The notes under the pieces: generated by a model
What the model was told of the DNA's origin: nothing
Database searches by the model: none
The model's input: the letters and a program-made list of their open reading frames with translations, nothing else
Position numbers and translations under genes: made by a program
Shown: in pieces, positions 1 to 10,018 of the stretch
Layout: the number at the start of each line of letters is the position of its first letter
Position numbering within the stretch: position 1 is the first letter of the stretch
NCBI GenBank assembly: GCA_017165825.1
Contig: CM029386.1
Span: forward strand, 21,410,400 to 21,474,399
Reading direction: 5' to 3'
Length of the DNA: 64,000 nucleotides
Origin: Hepsetus odoe
Lineage: Eukaryota > Chordata > Actinopteri > Characiformes > Hepsetidae

Positions 1-472
1 ATTTTAAATGTGGTGTTTGTCAGTGACCCAGTTTAGAAGCTTCTGTCCCTCGCTGTGTAATGATTAGCAGACTTCTAACAGGGCTCTCCAAATAATCAAA
101 GGTTGAATTTATTCTTTGGAACAGTTAACCCCTTTTAATTATCTTCATGTCTTCATCAGAAATCATTTCTTTTTGCAGCTTTGTTTATTTGCTCTCAAAA
201 AAGAGAATCGAAACTAAAATGAATTAAAGGAAATGTTTCTCCACATTGTGCTTCACTAGAACAGAAGCCTGTTTAAGAGTCATGACAATGACAGTGCTAC
301 GTGATGATTGCACCCTTCATTTTGAAGACTTTGGTGAGACTTGTACTCTTGCCCTTGTCACCCCCTTTCAAATGTTACATAACCACGCTGATGGGAACAG
401 GGGGGGGACAGGCTGTCCTGTAAGTGGACGGTCAGGGACGAGGGGGGTGTGTGTATGAAATGGGGGTTACAT

Positions 473-480
473 GATAAAAG
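473..480 (+). promoter_or_regulatory. Candidate TATA-like box of C3 copy 1
   Basis: GATAAAAG lies about 60 bases before the C3 start codon at 539 and is kept at the same spacing in the right-arm copy (49173-49180). The position fits a core promoter. No transcript evidence is available, so this rests on spacing and conservation between the duplicates. Confidence 0.35.
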
Positions 481-538
481 CTTTGGTTCTGCTCGGTAAC
501 CGACACTTGTTCGGGTCCAGACAGAGCAGACAGGCAGG

Positions 539-603
539 ATGCAGGTGCTGTGGATCACTGCTGCTCTTCTGTCCTCACCACTGCTCACACTATGTGACCC
601 ACT
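539..603 (+). CDS. C3 copy 1 exon 1 (signal peptide)
   Basis: The ATG opens MQVLWITAALLSSPLLTLC, a short hydrophobic stretch typical of a signal peptide. The exon ends at a strong donor GTGAGT at 604 in phase 2. It is base-identical to exon 1 of copy 2. A long CA repeat follows directly in the intron. Confidence 0.8.
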
Positions 604-611
604 GTGAGTAT

Positions 612-615
612 CACA

Positions 616-695
<80 letters not shown>
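612..695. repeat. (CA)n microsatellite in C3 copy 1 intron 1
   Basis: About 42 CA units begin a few bases after the exon 1 donor. The same repeat, shorter and interrupted, lies at 49311-49387 in the duplicate, so it predates the duplication. Confidence 0.95.
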
Positions 696-697
<2 letters not shown>

Positions 698-1037
698 TTT
701 ACACAGGTACAATTAAAAGTAGCTGCTAAAAGAGTAATGTTTTGGATGATTTATCCAAACCAAGGTCAGAGGGGGTGCTTTTCAATTTGGTTGGTTATCT
801 GTTTGCTGGGATGGGGTTGGTGGGGGTGGCTTTTTTTGCCTATCCCAGCACTCACACGGTGAATGGAGGAGAAAGTCAAGCTGATCCTGCCTCTACCAGT
901 CTTCTCCTGTCTAGTCTATCTGCTCATCTCAGTCATTCCTCTCTTTCATCTAGTTCTGCTCGGAAGGGCATCGGAAGAATGTGAATACCGGCATGATCTT
1001 CTGCCAAGTCAGCATGTATTCAAATTATTGTTTGTGA

Positions 1038-1169
1038 AACACATCACACACAATGAAGCACAACCAAATAAATCCTCTGTATTTAACACACATCATCCGG
1101 CAGGGCAGACATATCCAGCACCCAGGGAGCAGTGATGGTGATAGTGCCATGCTCAATTGTACCTCAGGG
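1038..1169 (-). mobile_element. SINE family B, part before the LTR insertion
   Basis: This is one half of a short interspersed element split by the LTR element at 1170. The last five bases, CAGGG (1165-1169), recur at 5462-5466 as the target duplication. The uninterrupted equivalent is at 49895-50092. Confidence 0.7.
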
Positions 1170-1357
1170 TGTAACGGTGGCGGGGTGTGGGAAGGATGCC
1201 AATGCTGAGCCAGGAGTTCGAATCATAACTTTATTATCTACAGTCAACAAAACAAGAGCCAAGGACTGCAGTTCAAACTAAAACCAAGGAACTGCAGTCT
1301 AAACCAAGATACAAGATTACCAAGTGTACAAAACCACCACAACGTGTAGGCCACAAA
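1170..1357 (-). mobile_element. Truncated 3-prime LTR of the IQ-cassette element
   Basis: Matches 4543-4735 of the full LTR closely, including the AATAAA signal and repeated CTGCAGTTC-type blocks. It stops at TGTAGGC, close to where the LTR transcript should start (downstream of the TTTAAG box in the intact copies). So it looks like R plus U5 without U3. Confidence 0.75.
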
Positions 1358-1495
1358 ACACTTCAACACAAAAGGGACCTCTGACCAGCCATGTCAAGGG
1401 CTGCTGGCAGTGGAGAGGGGAATCCTAGAAGTTCTGTCCACTTCTTTATCTGTTGCCTGGACTCAACCCTGGAGTCACTGGAGGAATCGTCTGAC

Positions 1496-4400
1496 TCACT
1501 GGAACGCCTGCCTTGACGGTACCTGAAAGAGAGCAAAACACAGATATACAGGGTTCAAAGAGGAAGTCTTTTTCACATAGTCCGAACTCTGCTTCCAACC
1601 CCTGCCAGCCTTGTTCTTCACGTCTCTTATCACAGAATCTACAGTGCAGAAGCTGTCGTTCACTTTCTTGAACTGAGACAGGTCATTGCTGATGTGTTTT
1701 GCCTCCTTCCTCTTCTCGATCATACTTCCCTGCTGCTTGGAGCTCAGTGAGGCAGCATACCAGCTCCTGGTTCCACTACGAGAAGTTCCACATGGACTCC
1801 TCCATGAGCCACCTTGTTCTGAGTCTGCTGAATTGTGAGGGTGAACTGAAGGTAGGGAGTCATCACGCAGCTGCTCAACCTCTGGAATCTTTCCCTGCTT
1901 CTCCATCAGACTGTTCTTCAGCTGCTCCGCTCTGGCGTTAACCACCAGGGTTCCAGCATGCACTGGTGTCTGTGGAGTGAGTCGAGATTCGAAGATCGCC
2001 AATTTTGCTTCCATACCTTGGACCTGCTTCTCCAGCTCTTTGAGCTTACTGGCCTCACTTCAGGCTTTTCTCAGTTCAGCCTGCAGAGCAACATTGTGGT
2101 CCTGCATCCGTCTCAGCTCTGCTCTGGTCTGATTCAGCTGTTCTTCCATAGTGGCTACTTTAACTTCCAGCTTTTCCTGAATGGTTGGAGTCTTAACTCT
2201 CCTCATTGCCTGGCATACAGTTTGGTCCCTCTGTTCATCCGTTCTCTCCAGCCTCTCTCTTTGGACAACAATCACAGCTTGCAACTTTATTCTGGAGACT
2301 TCTCCCTCCTTTCTGAATTTACTGCTCTTTCCTTGAAGTTCACCTTTGTCTTGAGCCAGAGCTTTTCTTTCTGTTTCCATGACTTTGATCTCCCTTTGGC
2401 AACTGGACAAGAGTCCTTTGGTCCTCTCCAGCTGAGGAAGCAGATAGGTGATCCTTTCCTTGTGTTTCAACCCTTCATTCGTGACCGAGGCATTCAGCTG
2501 TAGCGTAGAGGCTTCTTTCGCCATCAGCTGCTGGTAGAGTTCTGTCAGCAACTCCACCTGCTCAGTGATCTGAACATTCATGTAGCTGATTTGTTCATCT
2601 CTGAGGTGAGATTGGATTGTCTTTGCAGCTCTGATCCGTTTGGCCAGATCCCTTGCCTGCTTTCCTCTGAATGACTTTTGCAAGCAAATTGCAGCATGTC
2701 TGAACAGCTGATACCTCTGCCTTTGTTGATGTCCAAGCTTCCACCTTCTGAACCTCCTCTGAAGAACACTTGCTGCCCAGCATTGCTTCTTGAAAACAGA
2801 TCTTTGCTTGTGCATTCTTACTGCAGCCTGAATAATGGTGGCAGCTATGTGCATTGCAGCAACCTTCTTTCAAACAGAATAACCTCTAAAAGCTGCCTGG
2901 ATGCATATCACAGACCTTCTCAACACCTGGAATCTCTCACATTCAAATTTACCCTTACTATAGGACCTATAATGTCTTTGAATGATGATGGCTGACACCC
3001 TTATGGCCTGGTACTTTACAGCCTCCCTGTGTCTTCTGAACGCAACCTGAATCAGGGAAGCTGCCTGATGTTGCAGGATCATCTCCCTTCTGACCCTCTG
3101 ACCTCTGAAGCAGGCTTGCAGGAACATTGCAGCAGAGCGCAATTTCAGGAATTCCTCCCTCTGCTTTCTGGCTTTAAGTGTGGAATGATACCTAAGCTGG
3201 ATGGCAACAGTAGCATATCTGATGCATAAATATCTCGTTTGAGCACAGTGAGCCCTGTAAGCAAGTTGTATCACAGTGGCAACCTGGTGCATCTGTTTCA
3301 GAGTCTGTCTGGTCTTCATCCCTTGGAATGCGGCTTGCAGAACAACAGCAGCCATCTTTTTCTCCTTCAAAGACTTCATTTCTTGCTTCATCATCTTATT
3401 AGCTCGGTAATATCGCTGAACAGTCCTGGCTACCCACAGTAGCTTCAGGTAGTACTTTCTGCTCAAGTGCTTCCTCACCTGTGCCTGAATGGTTACTGCA
3501 GCCTCATGTTCAATTTTCATCTGCACCCGAACTTTCATTCTAAACTTCCCACTAACCTGGAGCTGCTCCTTCTCTGCTCTCTGCCCAGCAGACGGGTTAG
3601 TGGTGGGTTTGGGGGTCGACTTCTTGATGCCTCTTTCCTTGCTGCGAAGGGCCTTCTTGGTCGACCTCCCCAGTTGCACGATGCAGGAAGCTGTCTCCGC
3701 TGTCCTCCTGCTCTCTGTGTCAGGAATAGCCTTCTTTGCCACTGCCTCGCTTCTCTTGTATTGGGTGGCCTTCTTTGCCTTCTTCTCGTGTTTAAGGGTG
3801 CGGGGAGCGTTTACTTCCAATGTTTGGCTGTTATTCGCGCTGGCTGTGTTCACCGCTGTGTTCTCATGTTGAGCTGCGCAGAGCGCCGCGTTTACCGTAA
3901 CGACTCTATTACCTTCTTTAGCGTAAATCCGCTATCAGCTGCGCATGGTGCTTCCTCCACTGGTGGATCGCGATGATTGGCGCGTGTCGCTTTCTCCGCT
4001 GGCGGATTGCGGTGATTGCCGCAATGCGCTGTCGGCGCTGAATTTCCACGCTGAACAGCACAGGGCGGCTCCACTATCAATGTCCCGCTTTGAATGATGT
4101 AGGGAGAAAGCTCTGCCTTCCTCCTGCTTTCTGGAGTGGGAAAAGACATGTGGTTCAACACGTCCAGGCACCGCTGTGTGTTCGCGGTTAGAGCGGCCAG
4201 CCTCTGCAGCAGGAAGTTGAACCAGTCCGCGCCTATCTCGGGACCCAGGCGGCTGACAAGCGGGATATGTGACATCAGCCGCGTCAGACATTTCTCAAGC
4301 TCCCTGGCTGTGGCCGCCGGCGTCAGTCGCACCCAATCCTCACCCTCCAATTTCTCACGTAGGTCCACAGACTCAACGCAAAACGCACAACGTAAAAGGT

Positions 4401-4539
4401 CCACACAAACGCACGCCGGCACCCTCGTCTCCCAGGTTTCAATAAACTCCAACGTCTTCTAGATCACGGCTGCACACGTTCGCAACACCCACTCCTGATC
4501 GCACTCCTGACGCGCGACATCCATGCGTTGGCGGCTCAT
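1496..4539 (-). pseudogene. ASPM-like IQ-repeat and coiled-coil protein, broken, inside the LTR element
   Basis: An ATG at 4539 lies four bases after the LTR edge. The frame has a TAG at 4461-4459, runs on to 3892 (residues of no recognised family), then needs a shift of one base near 3892-3927. It continues to 1496 with in-frame TGA at 2872-2870 and 2062-2060, both readable as decayed CGA codons. The path is about 1010 codons. The region 3500-2600 encodes about 13 IQ-like motifs (for example AAVTIQAQVRKH, ATVIQLAYRAH, AASLIQVAFRRH) spaced 23-27 residues apart, the pattern of ASPM, a spindle-pole calmodulin-binding protein. After about 2600 comes a charged coiled coil (2590-1900), then a Ser-rich tail. 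ASPM itself does not end in such a coiled coil as far as I recall, so a different IQ protein or a fusion is possible. An acceptor-like tract CTCTCTTTCAG near 1520 suggests an alternative tail. No intron is evident across the IQ array. Confidence 0.6.
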
Positions 4540-4542
4540 TTC

Positions 4543-5461
4543 TGTAACGGTGGCAGGGTGCAGGAAGGACGCCAACGCTGAGCCAGGAATTCAAATCATA
4601 ACTTTATTATCTACAGTTAACAAAACAAGAGCCAAGGACTGCAGTTCAATCCAAAACCATGGAACTGCAGCCTGAACCAAGATACAAGATTACCAAGTGT
4701 ACAAAACCACCATACCGTGTAGGCTGAGCCTAACAAATGAGCCACACTCTGTTCTGACTCATCGGGGCTTAAATAGAAGCCCCAATGAAGCACACCTGTG
4801 CCTTCATGAGCTCAAGTGTGCTCAGTCAGAACAGAGCACCCTCTACCGTGCCCAAAACAAACCTCAACCGTGACAAGTCACAAGAAAGAGAACACAAGAA
4901 AGAGAAAAATCCAACCTTTAATTGAAGTACATTTATTAATTGGGGATAAAAAATTCCACAATCAGAATTAATTTAATAATTAAACATAACTTTAATGATT
5001 TATTATTGAATATTAGATGTATATAAAATGTATATAAAAATGTCAGAGTTTTAATATTTGAAACATTTCTGTGACCGGGCAGCGGTGGCCTAGTGGGTAG
5101 GGTGTTGGCCGCATGATCGGCGGGTCGGGGGTTCGAACCCCTTCCCAAAAGGTTGCCCTGAGGTACCCTTGAGCAAGGTGCCGTCCCCGTCCCGCTCCTC
5201 CCTGCGATGGGCTGGCGACCTGTCCAGGGGGCGTCCCCCGTGCTCGCCCTGTGTGCGCTGGGTTGGACACCAGCATTCCCCCGCGACCCCGTCTGGGACA
5301 AGTGGCAGATAATGGATGGATGGATGGAAACATTTCTGTAATTTCTGGTTTAATTTTAAAATTTAATCAGAGTAAATTAGAACTTTTAATTAGTAATTAA
5401 TTACTTCCTGTGTCCCTGGGGTATAAATCTACCATGCCCAAAACACACCTCATCCGTGACA
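4543..5461 (-). mobile_element. 5-prime LTR of the IQ-cassette element, with extra segment and SINE
   Basis: The core LTR (4543-4875) has, on the minus strand, a TATA-like TATTTAAGCCCC box and an AATAAA signal. From 4876 to about 5430 follows an AT-rich segment also found beside the LTR at 11264-11869, into which SINE 5073-5326 inserted. The terminal block CCCAAAAC..CCGTGACA is then repeated at 5431-5461. Repeated terminal blocks are also seen in the solo LTR at 35506-35917, so this is a feature of the family. Confidence 0.7.
5073..5326 (+). mobile_element. tRNA-derived SINE family A
   Basis: The head carries a perfect Pol III A box (TGGCCTAGTGG) and B box (GGTTCGAACCC). A core with CTGAGGTACCCTTGAGCAAGG follows, and the tail is (ATGG)n. 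The 13-base target repeat GAAACATTTCTGT flanks it at 5060-5072 and 5327-5339. The related segment at 11757-11769 has the uninterrupted target, which proves the insertion. Confidence 0.92.
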
Positions 5462-5541
5462 CAGGGCAAACTACTGGTCTGGGAATCAAACCCACAACCT
5501 ACCGATCCTGAAGTCATGTCTCTAACCACAAGGCCACCTGG
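5462..5541 (-). mobile_element. SINE family B, part after the LTR insertion
   Basis: Continues the SINE interrupted at 1169: target copy CAGGG, then the tRNA-like head region read on the minus strand. It aligns with 50012-50092 in the duplicate. Confidence 0.7.
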
Positions 5542-5680
5542 TTTAAGAAGTTTAAACTGGCTCTATTCACTAGGCCATCGCTGCTCCCTTATCTTATAAA
5601 TCTGGGAATTTTTTTTTTCATGTAAAGGAGAAATACCTAATGAGGAAAAACTGTAAAACATTTTTCACTTGTCCTTCCAG

Positions 5681-5873
5681 CTACATCATGTCGGCCCCGA
5701 ACATCCTGAGGAAGGGCAGTTTAGAGAAAGTGTTTTTGGAAGCGCAGAATTACTCTGAAGGAGGAGACATCCCTGTCCGGGTCGTTGTGAAGAACCATCA
5801 AAAAAAAAAACATCGAGCTGAACAGTGAAGTGGTGGTCCTCAAATCCACAAACAGGCACTCGCAGCCATAAAG
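5681..5873 (+). pseudogene. C3 copy 1 exon 2, frame-broken
   Basis: The acceptor CCTTCCAG precedes an exon that reads YIMSAPNILRKGSLEKVF and on to a run of 11 A. Against copy 2 there is one inserted base in that run, then a 7-base deletion near 5853. Net length is 193 against 199, so frame is regained at the end, but the shifted stretch contains TGA. The donor GTCAGTG is kept. Confidence 0.85.
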
Positions 5874-6475
5874 GTCAGTGAGGTCAAACTGTTGACCAAA
5901 AATAAAAACTGCAAGGATGAAAATCACCAGATTGGTGACATGTTGGTGCAGAGTGAGGCAGAGTGAAGTCAGGCATCAGGGGTCTTTGGGGTAAACCTCA
6001 ATGGTTAATTCTTAAAAACAGGGTTAGACTGTCAGATTAGTTGGCTTTGAAGTAGCATGACGGTGACCAATCACATGGCCTCGTACAGGATCTTCCTTTG
6101 TGTAGCTTTCAGGGTTGAACCTGAAGGTGTTTTAATGATCTCCCAGTCGTGGGGGATTAAGGACTTAATGGCCACAGAAGCCACGTTCAGAGTGGGTTTC
6201 TGTCAATGTGCTAAAAATATGAAAATATCTATAATTGAATTTGTGCGTGAGATTTCCAGAAATAATGACATTATTCATCTCTTCATATAAAAGTAACATT
6301 TCACACAGATTAAAAACTTCTAACGTTATTTTTCCTTTTCATGTTTCTTGACTTATGGGTAAATCTGTATGCTTGATTTTCCACAAAATTACATTTATTT
6401 CTTTGGGAAGGATTTATTTTTTTTTGTCATGTCCAATTCACTGACAGTAATTTGCAGAATTAGAATCAGAAATTG

Positions 6476-6720
6476 GGGGGCAGCGGTGGCCTAGCGGTTA
6501 GGGCGTTGGCCCTATGATCGGAGGATCGGGGGTTTGAACCCCTTCCCAATAGGTTGCCCTGTGGTACCCTTGAGCAAGGTGCCGTCCCTGTCCCGCTCCT
6601 CCCTGCGATGGGCTGGCGACCTGTCCAGGGTGCGTCCCCCGTCCTCGCCCTGTGTGCGCTGGGTTGGACACCGGCACTCCCCCGCGACCCCGTTTGGGAC
6701 AAGCGGCAGATAATGGATGG
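6476..6720 (+). mobile_element. tRNA-derived SINE family A in C3 copy 1 intron 2
   Basis: Flanked by the 14-base direct repeat AGAATCAGAAATTG at 6462-6475 and 6721-6734. The A box, B box, core and ATGG tail match the other family A copies. Confidence 0.92.
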
Positions 6721-7090
6721 AGAATCAGAAATTGTTGTTTTGAGATGTTCAGAAATCACCTTTAGCTTTGCTCAAGCTGAGATTTGAAGGAATTTCCATC
6801 CTAATGACTGAAGCCTCTAATTCTAACTCTCCTCTTCACAAATCTCTTCACTGGAGATGCTCACATGCTGCTAAAGCATGTGTATTATTGGACCACTTTA
6901 ATAGATTATTGAAAAACTGCTTGTTTTAATTGTTTTGCTGTGTAATTTTTTGATATACACACACAGTGAACTTCCATTACTTGCTTGCTGTAATAATCCT
7001 GAGGCTGCAGAATGAAACTAAACATTAGAGACACAATTGATTGGATTTCATTTGACAGAAGTTTAAGCAGGCTACTTTCCTGTGCTTCAG

Positions 7091-7259
7091 ATTCCTGAAA
7101 ACAAGGACGTCTTTGGTGAAGACCCCTCAGAGAAGCACTATGTGTACCTGCAGGCCCACTTTACCACCAGCCTGCTGGAGAAGGTGGTCATGGTCTCCTT
7201 CCAGTCAGGCTACATATTCGTGCAGACTTACAAGAGCATCTACACACCTGGAACCACAG
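7091..7259 (+). CDS. C3 copy 1 exon 3 (MG1 end, MG2 start)
   Basis: Open, 169 bases, phase 0 in and 1 out. It encodes YVYLQAHFTT and SGYIFVQTYKSIYTPG; the IFVQT..IYTPG signature marks the start of the second macroglobulin domain in the C3/alpha-2-macroglobulin family. Acceptor TGCTTCAG and donor GTACGT are both good. Confidence 0.8.
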
Positions 7260-7451
7260 GTACGTTAACATCATCTCACCAGTAAAACACAAGAGAATAG
7301 ATGAGTAGAAGAGTTGAAAAGAAAAATGCACCAAAGTTTTCCATCTTGGCTCAAGAGAATCAGACACAAAGTGGGTTGGAATTTAACCTGTTTATCTTTG
7401 TTCATGATCTGTATGTGTGTTTGAACTTTGACCTATCCCATCCTTCTCCAG

Positions 7452-7525
7452 TTCAATACAGAGTCTTCTCATTGACTCTTGATCTGCAGCTTCGTGACCA
7501 GACTGGAATCTCTGTTGAAGTCATA
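7452..7525 (+). CDS. C3 copy 1 exon 4
   Basis: 74 bases, open, phase 1 in and 0 out, encoding YRVFSLTLDLQLRDQTGISV. Splice sites TCTCCAG and GTGAGT are intact. Confidence 0.78.
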
Positions 7526-8140
7526 GTGAGTAGAATATTCAGTACAGTTTTTTGTAAAAACTGCAAAAAATAAGTGTCATCCTTTCATTATACATATTCC
7601 TGATCATAAAGATCCCAGTACAGTACAGGAATTCGGAAATTAATTTTCATTTTTAACTGAACAATTAGGTGTTAATTAGTATCAATTTTATTAGCTATAT
7701 GATCATCACTATTTTCTGTGTAAAGTTAAAAGGATGTGAAACAGGTAAGAACCTCAGCAGCAAATCCATTTGAGATTTCTTAACGTGTCCATTGCTCAAA
7801 ATTAGACAGTCTGCCAAATGCATAAAACTAAAATGCATGAATAAAATCTGGGCTTGCAGTTTGTAGGCTGCTAATGGAGCGGTAATCTTCTTTTGTCTGA
7901 AAATATGGTTTACCACTTTACTGCTGCGTTATTGCAAGAGAGTACTTCAGGGTGGAGGAATATCTGAGTGAAGTTTAACATCCAGGTGAGGGTTCATAAG
8001 GGATTTATTGGTTTAATGGCCTACTTGAGCATCGGATGGATATACAAATAAAAGGATATCTAAACATATTTTAATATTTTTGTATTTCTGAATGTTTGTG
8101 CAACATATTATGCCTAATAATTCTGAAATTATTTAGTAAG

Positions 8141-8229
8141 AATCCTCAAGGAATCAGCATCCAAAGTGATTTGATCTTCCCTAAACAAGGAGTTTTGACT
8201 GGGAAGTACAACATCCCTGAGCCTGCCAG
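8141..8229 (+). CDS. C3 copy 1 exon 5 with a GC donor
   Basis: 89 bases, open, encoding NPQGISIQSDLIFPKQGVL and on. The donor is GCTAGT where copy 2 has GTTAGT. GC donors can work, but no exon 6 follows within the duplication, so this is the last C3 exon of the copy. Confidence 0.78.
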
Positions 8230-8336
8230 GCTAGTCCACTGCAGTGATGGTTCATGAGGATACCACCTGAAAGTGTCGCTGATTTTGTTTACTGTCTGTC
8301 ACTCACCTGTATTTGTATATTTCACTCCTTTTATGA

Positions 8337-8705
8337 AAGTGGGAAAAGTGAAAGTGAAAGTCATTGTGAAACGCAACACAACACAACAAAATTCAACCTC
8401 TGTGTTTCACCTATACATGTTTAACGGGGCAGCTATTGACGGTGACGATACCTTGCTCAATGGTACCTCAGAGCAACCTCCTGGTGAGGGAATCACTAGT
8501 TATCCTTATATGAATGTGGGGAAAGTGAAAGTGAAAGTGAAGGTCATTGTGAAACACAGCACAGCACAACACAATGGAACTCAACCTCTGCGTTTCACCC
8601 ATACACACACGTGCAGCAGAGGGTGGCTACTGAAAGTGCCTGGGGTGCAGTGACGGTACCTTGCTCAAGGGTACCTCAGGGCAACCTACTGGTGAGGGAA
8701 TCACC
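8337..8705 (-). mobile_element. Two SINE family B copies in a row
   Basis: Copies at about 8337-8480 and 8517-8705. Each starts with AAAGTGAAAGTGA followed by a GTCATTGTGAAAC block, and ends with the GGTACCTCAG core and the CAACCT(C/A)CTGGTGAGGGAATCAC head. They lie just past the break of C3 copy 1. Confidence 0.7.
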
Positions 8706-9009
8706 AGTTATGCTTATTTGAAAATGCTTATATGAAAGTTCTTCGCCAAAACTGTTCTCTCAACAAAACAATCTGCATACTGCTTTAAAGACTTGCTTTT
8801 CATGACTTTTTATTAATAATAATCAACATCTGGATCAGTAGCAGATCAGTATTGAGTAAACAAATAAGTATTTCTGAAAAGACCCACAAATAAGCCGAGT
8901 TTATTATGTGCATAATAAGAATGAACATAATCATGAAATTATTCACATAAATTGCTTTCATGCCACCACCCTTTCCAGATTGTTGTCAGATTGCATTTTC
9001 TTTTTACAC

Positions 9010-9797
9010 TCACTCTTTTTTCCAGACATCATGAATCAGCTTTGCTACTGTTCCTACAGCAAGTGCTGCTCCAGCTGCAACTCCAACTGCTGGCAGTATT
9101 ACAAGTCCTGTGACTCCTAAAACCACCCCTCCTGCCACCACACCTCCTACTCCTACTGCTGTTGCTGCTCCCAGTGCAACATCTTTCACCTTCTTTAATT
9201 TCTGCTTTTGAAGGGTTTCTTCTTGGGCTTTTTGAAACATTTCATTGGTGTAGTAGCTTCCATTCATCTTCACCATTTCATCAATCTTCTCCAGCAGCTG
9301 TGTGACCTGACTGTCATTGTTCTTGTTGTTATTGTTGAAAGTGAGGTATCTTTCTCCACATTTACTCAACAGCTGCAGATGATCTTTACTTTCATTGATA
9401 ATCTTTTCCAAACGTTTGGATCCCAGCTGATCAGTGTGGGTGAACAGAACGATGGTATGATGTGCAGCTTCTTCTCCAAAGTGGTCCTGAATCCAGGTCA
9501 TTGCATTTTTCTCCTCCTCTGTGAACCTCCCGATACTGATAACCAGCAGAAACGCATGAGGTCCAGGAACAGCCATGTTAACACATTGTTGAATATGTTC
9601 TTTCATTTCTTCCAGATTCAATGTTCCAAAGATTCCAGGTGTATCAACCACATGGACTCTTCTGCCTCCATGATCTGCAATGCTTTTGACGCACACCTCT
9701 GACTCCTCCTTAAAGATTTCTCTGCCCAGGATGGTGTTCCCAGTTGCACTTTTTCCAGCTCCAGTTTTACCCACCAGAACAATCCTCAGCTCAGACT
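9010..9797 (-). CDS. GIMAP family GTPase, AIG1 exon (gene a)
   Basis: This exon encodes a complete AIG1-type G domain and a hydrophobic C-terminus. Visible motifs: P-loop GKTGAGKSATGN, conserved box after it, DTPG (G3), the GIMAP-typical GPHAFLLVISIGRFTEEE stretch, and FTHTDQL (G4). The last 50 residues are Gly/Val/Ala-rich (GVVAGGVVLG..LAVG), a likely membrane anchor, ending KKE. The exon starts after CTTTTTCAG with two bases before the first full codon, so it needs a phase-1 upstream exon. Exon 14450-14462 fits and would give MGERESELRIVLVGK, about 266 residues. GIMAPs are nucleotide-binding scaffold-like GTPases on lymphocyte membranes. Assignment to a numbered mammalian GIMAP is not justified. 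Confidence 0.88.
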
Positions 9798-9814
9798 CTG
9801 AAAAAGAACAAAGT

Positions 9815-10018
9815 CAGTCAGTCAGTCATTTCCTGCCCCGTCCAGGGTGAAGGACGGGGGACACACCCTGGACAGGTCGCCAGCCCATCGCAGGGAGGAG
9901 CATGACAGGGACAGAACCTTGCTCAAGGGTACCTCAGGGCAATCTATTGGGAAGGGGTTTGAACCTCCGATCCTCCGGTCAAACGGCCAACGCCCTAACC
10001 ACTAGGCCACCGCTGCCC
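9815..10018 (-). mobile_element. tRNA-derived SINE family A, shortened
   Basis: Flanked by AAGAACAAAGT at 9804-9814 and 10019-10029. It inserted in the polypyrimidine/branch region upstream of the gene a acceptor, only about 17 bases from the exon. Part of the tail and core is missing. Confidence 0.88.

Larger units (their letters stand above)
1170..5461 (-). mobile_element. LTR-bounded element carrying an ASPM-like IQ/coiled-coil reading frame
   Basis: Both ends carry the same LTR family, and the whole unit is flanked by the 5-base direct repeat CAGGG. In plus view it begins TGTAACGG and ends CCGTGACA, so on the minus strand it reads TGTCACGG to CCGTTACA, the usual TG..CA form. The minus-strand 5-prime LTR (4543-5461) is long and holds a SINE. 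The 3-prime LTR (1170-1357) keeps only about the last 190 bases. The internal 3.2 kb has no recognisable gag, protease, reverse transcriptase or integrase. It holds a long broken frame with IQ motifs and a coiled coil. The paralogous SINE near 50006-50016 lacks the element, so it inserted after the C3 duplication. Mobilisation in trans by a related LTR element is inferred. Confidence 0.75.
539..8229 (+). pseudogene. Complement C3-like copy 1, exons 1-5 only (truncated duplicate)
   Basis: Exons at 539-603, 5681-5873, 7091-7259, 7452-7525 and 8141-8229 match exons 1-5 of the better copy at 49239 in order, length and intron phase (2, 0, 1, 0, 2). C3 is the secreted central complement protein; these exons encode its signal peptide and first macroglobulin (MG) domains. 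No exon 6 or later follows: homology to the duplicate ends about 35 bases past exon 5, and minus-strand GIMAP genes begin at 9797. Exon 2 has a 1-base insertion and a 7-base deletion with a stop between them, and the exon 5 donor is GC. A short transcript is possible but a working C3 is not. Identity as C3 rather than another alpha-2-macroglobulin relative rests on remembered family resemblance and the intact copy. Confidence 0.85.
1..8265. repeat. Left arm of a C3 segmental duplication
   Basis: The sequence from the window edge to about 8265 is collinear with about 48675-57230. The match covers the C3 upstream flank, exons 1-5 and the introns, apart from later insertions. Homology is lost just after exon 5: shared flank up to the text GATACCA, then unrelated sequence. 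The true left end lies outside the window. Later insertions unique to this arm are the LTR element at 1170-5461 and the SINE at 6476-6720. The right arm has its own Tc1, L2 and RTE insertions. Confidence 0.85.

Noticed and set aside
358..690. 110-codon minus-strand frame through the CA repeat
   Set aside because: Half of it is poly (CV) from the microsatellite; it is antisense to C3 exon 1 and repeats identically in the duplicate.
1958..3976. Long plus-strand frames opposite the IQ cassette
   Set aside because: They are mirror frames of the IQ/coiled-coil coding strand; no domain, and they break at the same places.
5100..5145. tRNA gene
   Set aside because: The A and B boxes belong to SINE family A; the cloverleaf is not complete and the element has target repeats.
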